Assembly (NCBI GenBank): GCA_017883495.1
Contig: JADGNL010000156.1
Span: 1-5,336 of the forward strand
DNA from: Methanomicrobiales archaeon
GTDB taxonomy: Archaea > Halobacteriota > Methanomicrobia > Methanomicrobiales > Methanospirillaceae
Length of the DNA: 5,336 nt
Reading direction: 5' to 3'
Part shown: positions 1 through 5,336 of the stretch, one piece after another
Position numbering within the stretch: position 1 is the first letter of the stretch
Layout: each line of letters begins with the position of its first letter
Translations under genes and position numbers: made by a program
The notes under the pieces: model-generated
Seen by the model: the letters and a program-made list of their open reading frames with translations, nothing else
What the model was told of the DNA's origin: nothing
Databases searched by the model: none

Positions 1-1238
1 CCCCCGATCCCGAGAGCCTGGTGGGCGTTCGCGAAAACGATCGCGTTCGACTTGGTGTAAGCCGCGACCTTCAGGCCGAAGCGGAGTGCGGCCTCCTCGT
101 CCGGCGTCGGAGCGCGCCTGGTGACCACGCGCCACTCCTCCGCATAGGCCTGCGTCCGCTGGACGAGGAGGCCGCCGTCGATCGAGCGGACCTCGTCGCC
201 ACCTGCCGGCGGATCCGTCCGGACTGCGCGCAGATTCGGCTTCGCGGCGAGAATGGCGAGCGCTTCGTCCGAGAAGTCCGGGGCTGCAAGCACCTCCACG
301 AAGGTCGAGGCGACCTCGGACGCGACCGCGCCGTCGACCGGGCGATTCAGCGCGACCACCCCGCCATAGGCCGAGACCGGGTCGATCTCGCGCGCCGTGA
401 CATACGCCTCGACCGGTGTTGCGCCGACCGCCGCGCCGCACGGGTTGTTGTGCTTGACCACGACGGCCGCGCAGTCGTCGAACTCCCGGACGAGACGGAC
501 GGCCGCGTCCAGGTCGAGGTAGTTGTTGTAGCTCATCTCGCGGCCCTGCAGGGGGACGGCGCCCGCGATCCCGGCGTCGCCGTAGACCGCGGCCTGCTGA
601 TGAGGGTTCTCGCCGTAGCGGAGGGAACGGCCGTTCGGCCACTGCCGGGTATACACGGTGGGAAAGCCGCCGTCGAGCGTGTGGAGGTAGTTGCTGATGG
701 CCGCGTCGTACGCGGCCGTTCGGGCGAAGGCGGTCCGCGCGAGGGACAGGCGCTCGTCGTCCGTGAAGTCGCCGCGCCCGATGGCCGCGAAGACCAGCGG
801 ATACTGAGACGGATCGACCACGACCGCGACGTCGTGGAAGTTCTTGGCGGCGGCACGGATCATGGCGGGGCCGCCGATGTCGATGAACTCGACCAGCTCG
901 GCAAGCGGCAGGTCGCGTTCGCGCATCGCCTCGAACGGGTAGAGGTTTACGACGAGAAGGTCGATCGGCTCTATCCCGTGCCCGGCCATGACTGCGTCGT
1001 CGATCCCCCGTCGGCCCAGAAGCCCGCCGTGGACGCGGGGGTGGAGGGTCTTGACCCGGCCGCCCATCATCTCGGGCGAGCCCGTATAGGCCGAGACCTC
1101 GGTGAAGGGAATGCCCGCGGCTGCGAGCGCGGTCCCGGTACCGCCGGAGGAGAGGAGACGGTACCCGTGCCCGACAAGCGCTCGTGCCAGCTCCACGAGC
1201 CCCGTCTTGTCCCAGACCGAGAGAAGCGCAGAGGACAT
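1..1238 (-). CDS. purH: Bifunctional AICAR formyltransferase / IMP cyclohydrolase (PurH), C-terminus cut by window edge
   Basis: This cytosolic enzyme catalyses the last two steps of de novo purine synthesis: formyl transfer to AICAR, then closure of FAICAR to IMP. Reading the minus strand from the ATG at 1238-1236 gives 412 uninterrupted codons to the edge. The cyclohydrolase domain (about residues 1-190) opens with SVWDKTG and contains GGRVKTLHP (59-67), NLYPF (98-102) and IDIGGPAMIRAAAKN (119-133). K63, Y100, D120 and K132 fit the positions of the catalytic Lys, Tyr, Asp and Lys of the family. The transformylase domain starts near RYGENPHQ (207-214) and has the KHNNPCGAA signature (262-270), with K262 and H263 as the expected catalytic pair. 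It breaks off at NAHQALGIG, where family members usually continue for roughly 80-110 residues. The start is fixed: an in-frame TAA lies at 1268-1266 with no other start codon between. The only ribosome-binding-like sequence is a GAGG 16 bases upstream, so initiation is weakly signalled. It is transcribed divergently from grpE. Confidence 0.96.
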   Translation of the reverse strand, partial: MSSALLSVWDKTGLVELARALVGHGYRLLSSGGTGTALAAAGIPFTEVSAYTGSPEMMGGRVKTLHPRVHGGLLGRRGIDDAVMAGHGIEPIDLLVVNLYPFEAMRERDLPLAELVEFIDIGGPAMIRAAAKNFHDVAVVVDPSQYPLVFAAIGRGDFTDDERLSLARTAFARTAAYDAAISNYLHTLDGGFPTVYTRQWPNGRSLRYGENPHQQAAVYGDAGIAGAVPLQGREMSYNNYLDLDAAVRLVREFDDCAAVVVKHNNPCGAAVGATPVEAYVTAREIDPVSAYGGVVALNRPVDGAVASEVASTFVEVLAAPDFSDEALAILAAKPNLRAVRTDPPAGGDEVRSIDGGLLVQRTQAYAEEWRVVTRRAPTPDEEAALRFGLKVAAYTKSNAIVFANAHQALGIG

Positions 1239-1285
1239 GGTGCAGCTGTTTGGGCCTCGTCGGTATTAGGATGATCGACCCGCTC

Positions 1286-1293
1286 ATGCATAA
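1286..1293 (-). promoter_or_regulatory. Candidate TATA box for purH
   Basis: Read on the minus strand this is TTATGCAT. An archaeal transcription start about 25 bases downstream would fall near 1263, giving a leader of about 25 bases before the purH ATG. The match to the archaeal TATA consensus is only moderate and no clear BRE precedes it, so this is tentative. Confidence 0.3.
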
Positions 1294-1295
1294 CC

Positions 1296-1330
1296 GGGCC
1301 CGAATTAGAAAAAAACGGCAATTCCGGCCC
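1296..1330. repeat. Inverted repeat, 11-base arms with one mismatch
   Basis: GGGCCCGAATT (1296-1306) and AATTCCGGCCC (1320-1330) pair at 10 of 11 positions; the mismatch is C1301 opposite C1325. The 13-base spacer contains a run of seven A residues (1309-1315). The element lies upstream of both candidate promoters, so it is more likely a DNA-level binding site than an RNA hairpin. It shares bases 1327-1330 with the next inverted repeat, so the two cannot be extruded together. Its function is unknown. Confidence 0.55.
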
Positions 1331-1350
1331 CCGATCCGTTATCAGGGGGC
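1327..1350. repeat. Inverted repeat / hairpin, 9-bp stem with one bulge
   Basis: GCCCCC (1327-1332) pairs with GGGGGC (1345-1350), and GAT (1333-1335) pairs with ATC (1341-1343). A1344 is bulged and the loop is CCGTT. On the minus strand the hairpin is followed 11 bases later by TTTTTTT (1315-1309), which resembles a terminator. No minus-strand gene lies just upstream, so an operator or a block to antisense transcription are alternatives. Confidence 0.5.
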
Positions 1351-1386
1351 GTACCGTGGCAATCGAGGGATCACCTTAAGTAACGA

Positions 1387-1394
1387 TTATATAG
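1387..1394 (+). promoter_or_regulatory. Archaeal-type TATA box for grpE-dnaK-dnaJ
   Basis: TTATATAG closely matches the archaeal TATA consensus and stands out in a high-GC window. It is preceded by the purine-rich AAGTAACGA (1378-1386), a plausible BRE. A start about 25 bases downstream would fall near 1415-1418, leaving a leader of only about 8-11 bases before the grpE ATG. This agrees with the lack of a good Shine-Dalgarno sequence and suggests leaderless or near-leaderless translation of grpE. Confidence 0.6.
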
Positions 1395-1425
1395 AACTAC
1401 AATACAACATAATTCCGGACCACGT

Positions 1426-1929
1426 ATGACGACCGACGAGGAGGCAGCCGAACAGAGCCCGGTCGAGCCGGATTCGGGAGAGTCGCTGCTCGACGAGGTC
1501 ACCGCGCTCCGGTCGGCCCAGGCGGAGCTGAACGAGCGATTTCTGCGGCTCGCCGCCGACTTCGAGAACTACAAGAAGCGGGCGGTAAAGGATCAGGCAG
1601 GTCGTGTCGAGGCCGCCGTCGAGCAGGTCATCTGCGAAGTGCTCGAGGTCTACGACAACCTCGAGCGGGCAGAGCGGGCCGACGATGATGCGCTTCGCAC
1701 GGGACTCGCCCAGATCCGGAAGCTCTTCGGGGCCGTCCTCGAGCGGCGGGGCGTGACGCCGATCGCCTGCCTGAACGAGCAGTTCAACCCGGCTCTCCAC
1801 GAGGCGGTCGCGGTCGTTCCGTCCGAGACGGCGGAGGGGACCGTGATCGACGAGGTGGCCAGGGGCTACTGCATGAACGGCCGGGTCATCCGGTATGCGA
1901 AGGTCGCAGTCTCACAAAACAAGGAGTAA
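1426..1929 (+). CDS. grpE: Nucleotide exchange factor GrpE
   Basis: GrpE is the cytosolic exchange factor that opens the DnaK nucleotide cleft, releases ADP and so resets the chaperone cycle; it normally works as a dimer. The protein has 167 residues, slightly shorter than the usual 180-200. It starts with an acidic, probably disordered tail (1-20), followed by a helical segment likely to form the dimeric coiled coil (about 21-60) with the signature RLAADFENYKKR (41-52). Then come the helix-bundle residues VLEVYDNLERA (72-82) and the C-terminal beta domain that contacts DnaK, with FNPALHEAV (120-128) and GYCMNGRVIRYAKVAVS (147-163). The ATG at 1426 is the only usable start, since an in-frame TAA at 1381-1383 has no start codon after it. 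It is first in the operon and sits 5 bases before dnaK. Its last two codons (AAG GAG) also form the dnaK ribosome binding site. Confidence 0.97.
   Translation: MTTDEEAAEQSPVEPDSGESLLDEVTALRSAQAELNERFLRLAADFENYKKRAVKDQAGRVEAAVEQVICEVLEVYDNLERAERADDDALRTGLAQIRKLFGAVLERRGVTPIACLNEQFNPALHEAVAVVPSETAEGTVIDEVARGYCMNGRVIRYAKVAVSQNKE
1921..1926 (+). promoter_or_regulatory. dnaK ribosome binding site inside the grpE 3' end
   Basis: AAGGAG lies 8 bases before the dnaK ATG, an ideal Shine-Dalgarno distance. It also encodes the last Lys-Glu of GrpE, so translation of the two genes is likely coupled. Confidence 0.85.
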
Positions 1930-1934
1930 CAACA

Positions 1935-3767
1935 ATGGCAACGGAAAAAGTGATCGGTATCGACCTCGGAACCACGAACTCGTGCATGGCGATCATGGAG
2001 GCCGGCCAGCCCGTCGTGATCCCGAATGCAGAGGGAGCGCGCACGACCCCGTCAGTGGTCGCGTTCACCAAGGAGGGCGAGCGGCTCGTGGGTTCGCTCG
2101 CGAAGCGGCAGGCCGTCACGAATACGCAGCGGACGGTTGCATCGATCAAGCGGCGCATGGGAACCTCGGAGAAGGTCCGGATCGACGACAAGTCGTATAC
2201 GCCGCAGGAGATCTCCGCGATGATCCTGCAGAAGCTCAAGCGGGACGCGGAGGCCTACCTCGGCGAGACGATCTCGAAGGCCGTGATCACGGTCCCGGCG
2301 TACTTCAACGACGCCCAGCGACAGGCGACCAAGGACGCGGGCACGATCGCGGGGCTCGACGTGCTCCGGATCATCAACGAGCCGACCGCGTCCGCGCTCG
2401 CCTACGGGATCGACAAGGAGCACGACTCCACGATCCTGGTCTACGACCTCGGCGGCGGCACCTTCGATGTCTCGATCCTCACCCTCGGCGACGGCGTCTT
2501 CGAGGTCAAGGCGACAGCGGGCAACAACCGCCTCGGTGGCGACGACTTCGATCAGAAGATCGTCGAATACCTGGTCGACGAGTTCAGGAAGTCCTCGGGG
2601 ATCGATCTGAAGAACGATCTGATCGCGATGCAGCGCCTCCGCGACGCGGCCGAGAACGCGAAGATCGAGCTCTCGACGGTCCAGAAGACGACCGTCAACC
2701 TGCCCTACATCACGACCGACGCCTCGGGGCCGAAGTTCCTCGACATCGACCTCTCGCGCGCGAAGCTCGAGCAGCTCGTCGGCGGGCTCGTCGAGTCCAC
2801 GGTCGGCCCGGTCAAGCAGGCGCTCGCGGACGCGAAGCTCTCGCCCGGCCAGATCGACCACGTCCTCCTCGTCGGCGGCCAGACGCGGACGCCGCTCGTC
2901 CAGGAGACGGTGAAGCGGATCATGGGCAAGGACCCCGACAAGAGCGTCAATCCCGACGAGGTCGTGGCCCTCGGCGCCGCGATCCAGGCGGCCGTGCTGA
3001 CCGGCGAGACGAAGGACATCGTCCTCCTCGACGTCACCCCGCTCACGCTCGGGATCGAGACCCTCGGCGGGATCGCGACCAAGCTGATCGAGCGGAACAC
3101 GACCATCCCGACACGGAAGTCGCAGATCTTTTCGACCGCGGCCGACGGGCAGACTGCAGTCGATATCCACGTGGTCCAGGGCGAGCGTGCGCTGGCCAAG
3201 GACAACTTCACGCTCGGCAAGTTCCAGCTGACCGGCATCCCGCCCGCGCCGCGGGGCATCCCGCAGATCGAGGTCACCTTCGACATCGACTCGAACGGGA
3301 TCATCCACGTCTCGGCAAAGGACCTCGGCACGGGCAACGAGCAGGCCATCTCGATCAAGGGCTCGAAGCGGCTGAACGAGAACGAGATCAAGAAGATGGT
3401 CGACGACGCCAAGGCCTTCGAGTCCGAGGACACGAAGAAGAAGGAGGAGATCGAGGTCCGGAATCAGGCGGACACCGCGGTCTTCTCGGCCGAGCGGATG
3501 CTCAAGGAGAACGGCGACAAACTCGAGGCCGAAGATCGGGCGAAGGTCGAGGAGGCTGTGGGACGCCTCCGAAAGGCGCTCGGGGACGACGACCTCGAGG
3601 GGATGAAGCGCGAGATGGAGTCCCTCTCCGAGGCGCTCTACGCCGCGACGACCAAGCTCTACCAGAAGGTCCAGGCCGAGGCGGCCGCGTCCCAGCAGCC
3701 GGGAGAGGCCGGCGCCGGGACGAAGGACGAGACCGTCGTCGACGCGGACTTCAACGTCAAGGAGTAG
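1935..3767 (+). CDS. dnaK: Hsp70 chaperone DnaK
   Basis: DnaK is the ATP-driven cytosolic chaperone that binds exposed hydrophobic segments of client proteins. The protein is full length at 610 residues. The ATPase domain (about 1-360) has the phosphate-1 loop GIDLGTTNS (8-16), K72 in IKRRMG, VPAYFNDAQRQATKDAG (120-136), NEPTASALAYG (148-158), DLGGGTFDVS (171-180) with T176, and the adenosine motif LLVGGQTRTP (311-320). The interdomain linker is IVLLDVTPL (362-370). The substrate-binding beta domain (about 371-480) includes ERNTTIPT and VQGERALAKDN, and the helical lid runs to about 580. A Gln/Gly/Ala-rich tail ends in VVDADFNVKE. After IKRRMG the sequence passes directly through TSEKVRIDDKSYTPQEIS, lacking the insert of about 24 residues found there in E. 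coli DnaK. This is the short form typical of Gram-positive bacterial and archaeal Hsp70s. The chain resembles Bacillus DnaK closely, in line with ancient transfer of the operon from bacteria. Confidence 0.99.
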   Translation: MATEKVIGIDLGTTNSCMAIMEAGQPVVIPNAEGARTTPSVVAFTKEGERLVGSLAKRQAVTNTQRTVASIKRRMGTSEKVRIDDKSYTPQEISAMILQKLKRDAEAYLGETISKAVITVPAYFNDAQRQATKDAGTIAGLDVLRIINEPTASALAYGIDKEHDSTILVYDLGGGTFDVSILTLGDGVFEVKATAGNNRLGGDDFDQKIVEYLVDEFRKSSGIDLKNDLIAMQRLRDAAENAKIELSTVQKTTVNLPYITTDASGPKFLDIDLSRAKLEQLVGGLVESTVGPVKQALADAKLSPGQIDHVLLVGGQTRTPLVQETVKRIMGKDPDKSVNPDEVVALGAAIQAAVLTGETKDIVLLDVTPLTLGIETLGGIATKLIERNTTIPTRKSQIFSTAADGQTAVDIHVVQGERALAKDNFTLGKFQLTGIPPAPRGIPQIEVTFDIDSNGIIHVSAKDLGTGNEQAISIKGSKRLNENEIKKMVDDAKAFESEDTKKKEEIEVRNQADTAVFSAERMLKENGDKLEAEDRAKVEEAVGRLRKALGDDDLEGMKREMESLSEALYAATTKLYQKVQAEAAASQQPGEAGAGTKDETVVDADFNVKE

Positions 3768-3770
3768 GGG
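3766..3770 (+). promoter_or_regulatory. Candidate dnaJ ribosome binding site
   Basis: AGGGG overlaps the dnaK stop codon and ends 10 bases before the dnaJ ATG. A better AAGGAG lies at 3759-3764 but is 16 bases away, longer than usual. Either could serve, and coupling with dnaK termination is likely because the gap is only 13 bases. Confidence 0.5.
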
Positions 3771-3780
3771 CGCATAGCGG

Positions 3781-4929
3781 ATGGCCGCCCGAGATTACTA
3801 CGAACGCCTGGGGATCCCCCGGACAGCGGACGAGAAGGAGATCAGGAAGGCGTACAGAAACCTCGCGCGGCAGTACCATCCCGACGTCTGCAAGGAGCCC
3901 GGCGCCGAGGAGCGATTCAAGGAGATCAACGAGGCCTACGCCACACTCTCCGATGCCGAGAAGCGGGCCCAGTACGACCGGATGGGCCACGAGACGTTCA
4001 CGAACGCCTCGAAGGGCAGCTACGCCGGCGGCGGGTTCGAGGGCGGGTTCTCCTCGGACTTCTCCGGCTTCGGCGATATCTTCGACGCGTTCTTCGGCGG
4101 CGCGCGGGGGGGGCAGGCCTCCCGAGGGCCGCAGCGCGGCGCAGACCTGCTCATGCGGGTCCAGGTTCCGCTCGAGGAGGCCGTTGCCGGGGTCCAACGG
4201 GAAGTCGAGGTCTGGCACACCGAACCCTGTACGAACTGCGACGGCACGGGGAGCGAGACGAAGACCATCGCCACCTGCCCCCAGTGCGGCGGGACGGGCC
4301 AGGTGCGGCAGGCGAGCCAGACCATCTTCGGCCAGTTCGTCCGGATGTCGCCCTGCCCCCGGTGCGGGGGTCGGGGCCGGATCCCGGAGAAGCCGTGCCG
4401 GACCTGCGGCGGTGCCGGCACCCAGCGGGTGCGGCGGACGGTCACGGTCCGGATTCCCGCGGGGATCGAGCACGGGATGCGCCTCAGGGTCGAGGGCTAC
4501 GGCGAGGCGGGCGACTACGGCGCCCCGAACGGCGACCTTTACATCGAGGTCCACGTCCTCCCCCACGAGCGGTTCGCCCGGCTCGGCGACAACCTCGAGA
4601 CCGTGGTCGATGTCTCGCCGGCGCAGGCCGTGCTCGGCTCGACGATCGAGGTCAAGACGATCGACGGGCGCACGGTCGAGCTCAAGGTGCCGTCCGGAAT
4701 ACAGCACAACACGGCGCTCCGGGTCCCGGGCGAGGGCGTCAAACGCCGGGGGCGGCCCGGGGACATGCTCGTCCGGGTCCGGATCGCAGTCCCCCGGCGC
4801 CTCTCGGACGAGGAAAGAGAGCACTACGCCCGGATCCTCGAGCTCGAGGGGAAAGCCGGGTCCCATGCCGAGAAGAAGGGCGGGGGAATCCTCTCGGACC
4901 TCTTCGGCGGCAAGAAGAAAGACCACTGA
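3781..4929 (+). CDS. dnaJ: Hsp40 co-chaperone DnaJ (type I)
   Basis: DnaJ binds unfolded clients, hands them to DnaK and stimulates its ATPase through the J domain. At 382 residues it is of usual length and has the full type I layout. The J domain (about 4-69) begins RDYYERLGI and carries the invariant HPD at 33-35. A Gly/Phe-rich segment (about 78-110) follows, with YAGGGFEGGF and DIFDAFFGG. The zinc domain has four complete repeats, CTNCDGTG (150-157), CPQCGGTG (166-173), CPRCGGRG (192-199) and CRTCGGAG (206-213), enough for two zinc sites. The C-terminal client-binding domains (about 216-345) include GDLYIEVHVLPHERFARLGDN-type sequence and AVLGSTIEVKTIDG. The tail is Gly/Lys-rich and ends GGKKKDH. 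The start is fixed because an in-frame TAG lies at 3775-3777, just before the ATG. This is the last gene of the operon. Confidence 0.98.
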   Translation: MAARDYYERLGIPRTADEKEIRKAYRNLARQYHPDVCKEPGAEERFKEINEAYATLSDAEKRAQYDRMGHETFTNASKGSYAGGGFEGGFSSDFSGFGDIFDAFFGGARGGQASRGPQRGADLLMRVQVPLEEAVAGVQREVEVWHTEPCTNCDGTGSETKTIATCPQCGGTGQVRQASQTIFGQFVRMSPCPRCGGRGRIPEKPCRTCGGAGTQRVRRTVTVRIPAGIEHGMRLRVEGYGEAGDYGAPNGDLYIEVHVLPHERFARLGDNLETVVDVSPAQAVLGSTIEVKTIDGRTVELKVPSGIQHNTALRVPGEGVKRRGRPGDMLVRVRIAVPRRLSDEEREHYARILELEGKAGSHAEKKGGGILSDLFGGKKKDH

Positions 4930-4956
4930 GGGCGCCGCCCTCCGCTTCACGTTTTT
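4928..4956 (+). terminator. Hairpin plus T-run ending the chaperone operon
   Basis: GAGGGC (4928-4933) and GCCCTC (4937-4942) form a perfect 6-bp stem with a GCC loop. After a 9-base gap comes TTTTT (4952-4956). The stem begins inside the dnaJ stop codon (TGA, 4927-4929). The T-run alone could act as an archaeal terminator; the hairpin is more bacterial in style but may protect the 3' end. The convergent neighbour ends only 16 bases beyond the T-run. Confidence 0.5.
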
Positions 4957-4971
4957 CGAACGGTGCCGTCT

Positions 4972-5336
4972 TCAGGCCTTCATGACCGAGCCCGGCGCCT
5001 CCGTCACGCACGCGATCGCATCCGCGATCGCGGGCAGGAGCTCGGCCGGGATCCCCATTACCATCTCCTGCGGCTCGATCCCCGAGAACTTCCGCGAGCC
5101 GTCGCACCCGAGCGAGAAGTTGGGCCGACCCGAGAGGAAGGCCTGGGCCGTCGCGTCCGCACAGACCGACTGGATCCCCGCGAAGTTCGCCTCGAGCCGT
5201 CCGCCCTGGTCGTGGAGCGCGGCCTGGGCGAGCTTGAGCATCGCGAGGGGCGTGGTCACGATCAGTACGATCTCGGGCTCGAATGGGGTCGCCTCGAGCG
5301 GCGCGTACATCGTCGCATAGGTCTCGCCCGGAGCGA
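4972..5336 (-). CDS. DUF169-family protein of unknown function, N-terminus cut by window edge
   Basis: The minus-strand frame is open from the right edge to a TGA at 4974-4972, giving 120 visible codons. An in-frame ATG at 5310 is internal, because coding continues upstream as APGETYAT and joins MYAPLE smoothly. I assign it to the DUF169 family from the pattern IVLIVTTPLAMLKLAQA, then SVCADATAQAFLSGRPNFSLG, then GCDGSRKFSGIEPQEMVMGIP. Family members are usually about 220-260 residues, so roughly the N-terminal half is missing. The family has no established biochemical role and is frequent in methanogens and anaerobic bacteria. No membrane segment or signal is visible in this part. Two Cys residues lie in conserved-looking positions (SVCAD and LGCDGS), which may matter for function. 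It converges on dnaJ with a 42-base gap and is probably not related to the chaperones. Confidence 0.75.
   Translation of the reverse strand, partial: APGETYATMYAPLEATPFEPEIVLIVTTPLAMLKLAQAALHDQGGRLEANFAGIQSVCADATAQAFLSGRPNFSLGCDGSRKFSGIEPQEMVMGIPAELLPAIADAIACVTEAPGSVMKA

Larger units (their letters stand above)
1239..1425. other. Divergent purH/grpE intergenic region
   Basis: These 187 bases separate the start codons of two divergent genes and contain no credible coding region. The stretch is clearly richer in A/T than its surroundings, especially 1303-1315 and 1378-1415. It holds a candidate TATA box for each direction and, between them, two overlapping inverted repeats. It must carry the control of both purH and the chaperone operon. 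I see no CIRCE-type operator, tRNA or riboswitch fold here. Confidence 0.85.

Noticed and set aside
21..1274. 417-codon plus-strand frame opposite purH
   Set aside because: The minus strand gives an unmistakable PurH with conserved catalytic motifs. The opposite frame is Arg/Asp/Val-rich with no family resemblance and is an antisense shadow.
1239..1425. CIRCE operator (TTAGCACTC-N9-GAGTGCTAA) upstream of the chaperone operon
   Set aside because: I looked for it because grpE-dnaK-dnaJ often carries it in bacteria. The inverted repeats present here have unrelated arm sequences.
1387..1800. 137-codon minus-strand frame opposite grpE
   Set aside because: GrpE on the plus strand is supported by family motifs and operon position. 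This frame has no independent evidence.
2865..2900. GGQTRTP in DnaK as an unusual variant of the adenosine-binding motif
   Set aside because: GGQTRMP occurs in ordinary DnaK proteins such as that of E. coli, so Gln here is normal. The Met to Thr change is minor and the rest of the motif is intact.
2052..3308. 418-codon minus-strand frame within dnaK
   Set aside because: It is antisense to highly conserved DnaK motifs, is rich in Arg, Asp and Leu, and has no promoter or ribosome binding signal.
3757..4950. 397-codon minus-strand frame covering dnaJ
   Set aside because: It is an exact antisense shadow of a full-length DnaJ with all four zinc repeats, and has no recognisable domain.
5308..5310. 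ATG as the start of the DUF169 gene
   Set aside because: The frame stays open to the window edge, the upstream residues fit the chain, and the 112 residues from this ATG would be far too short for the family.
1895..5320. Very long open plus-strand frame of 1141 codons running through dnaK, dnaJ and the DUF169 region
   Set aside because: It is out of frame with dnaK and dnaJ, is dominated by Arg, Gly, Ser and Pro, and has no recognisable domain. Long stop-free shadow frames are expected in high-GC genes with strong third-position GC bias.

Overview
The window is a compact, high-GC stretch of what looks like an archaeal chromosome, most likely a methanogen of the Methanomicrobiales type. That placement is an inference. 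It rests on an A/T-rich box (TTATATAG) about 32 bases before the first chaperone gene with almost no leader, on Hsp70 machinery of the kind some euryarchaea acquired from bacteria, and on a flanking DUF169-family gene, a family frequent in methanogens. A high-GC bacterium cannot be strictly excluded without a search.

Layout. On the minus strand, 1-1238 holds the 5' 412 codons of purH, the bifunctional enzyme of the last two steps of IMP synthesis; its C-terminus lies beyond the left edge. A 187-base divergent intergenic region (1239-1425) follows, locally A/T-rich, with candidate promoters for both directions and two overlapping inverted repeats between them. On the plus strand, grpE (1426-1929), dnaK (1935-3767) and dnaJ (3781-4929) are tightly packed (gaps of 5 and 13 bases) and almost surely form one operon. 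It ends in a hairpin plus T-run that begins within the dnaJ stop codon. After a 42-base convergent gap, the minus-strand 3' part of a DUF169-family gene (4972 to the right edge) closes the window.

How the genes work together. DnaJ delivers unfolded clients to DnaK and stimulates its ATPase, and GrpE releases ADP, so the operon encodes the complete Hsp70 folding cycle in one transcript. No hrcA gene or CIRCE element accompanies it, so control is presumably archaeal-style at the intergenic region. purH and the DUF169 gene have no evident functional link to the chaperones.

No previously undescribed system is evident. The least explained parts are the overlapping inverted repeats at 1296-1350, the formyl donor of PurH if the host is a methanogen, and the unknown role of the DUF169 protein.
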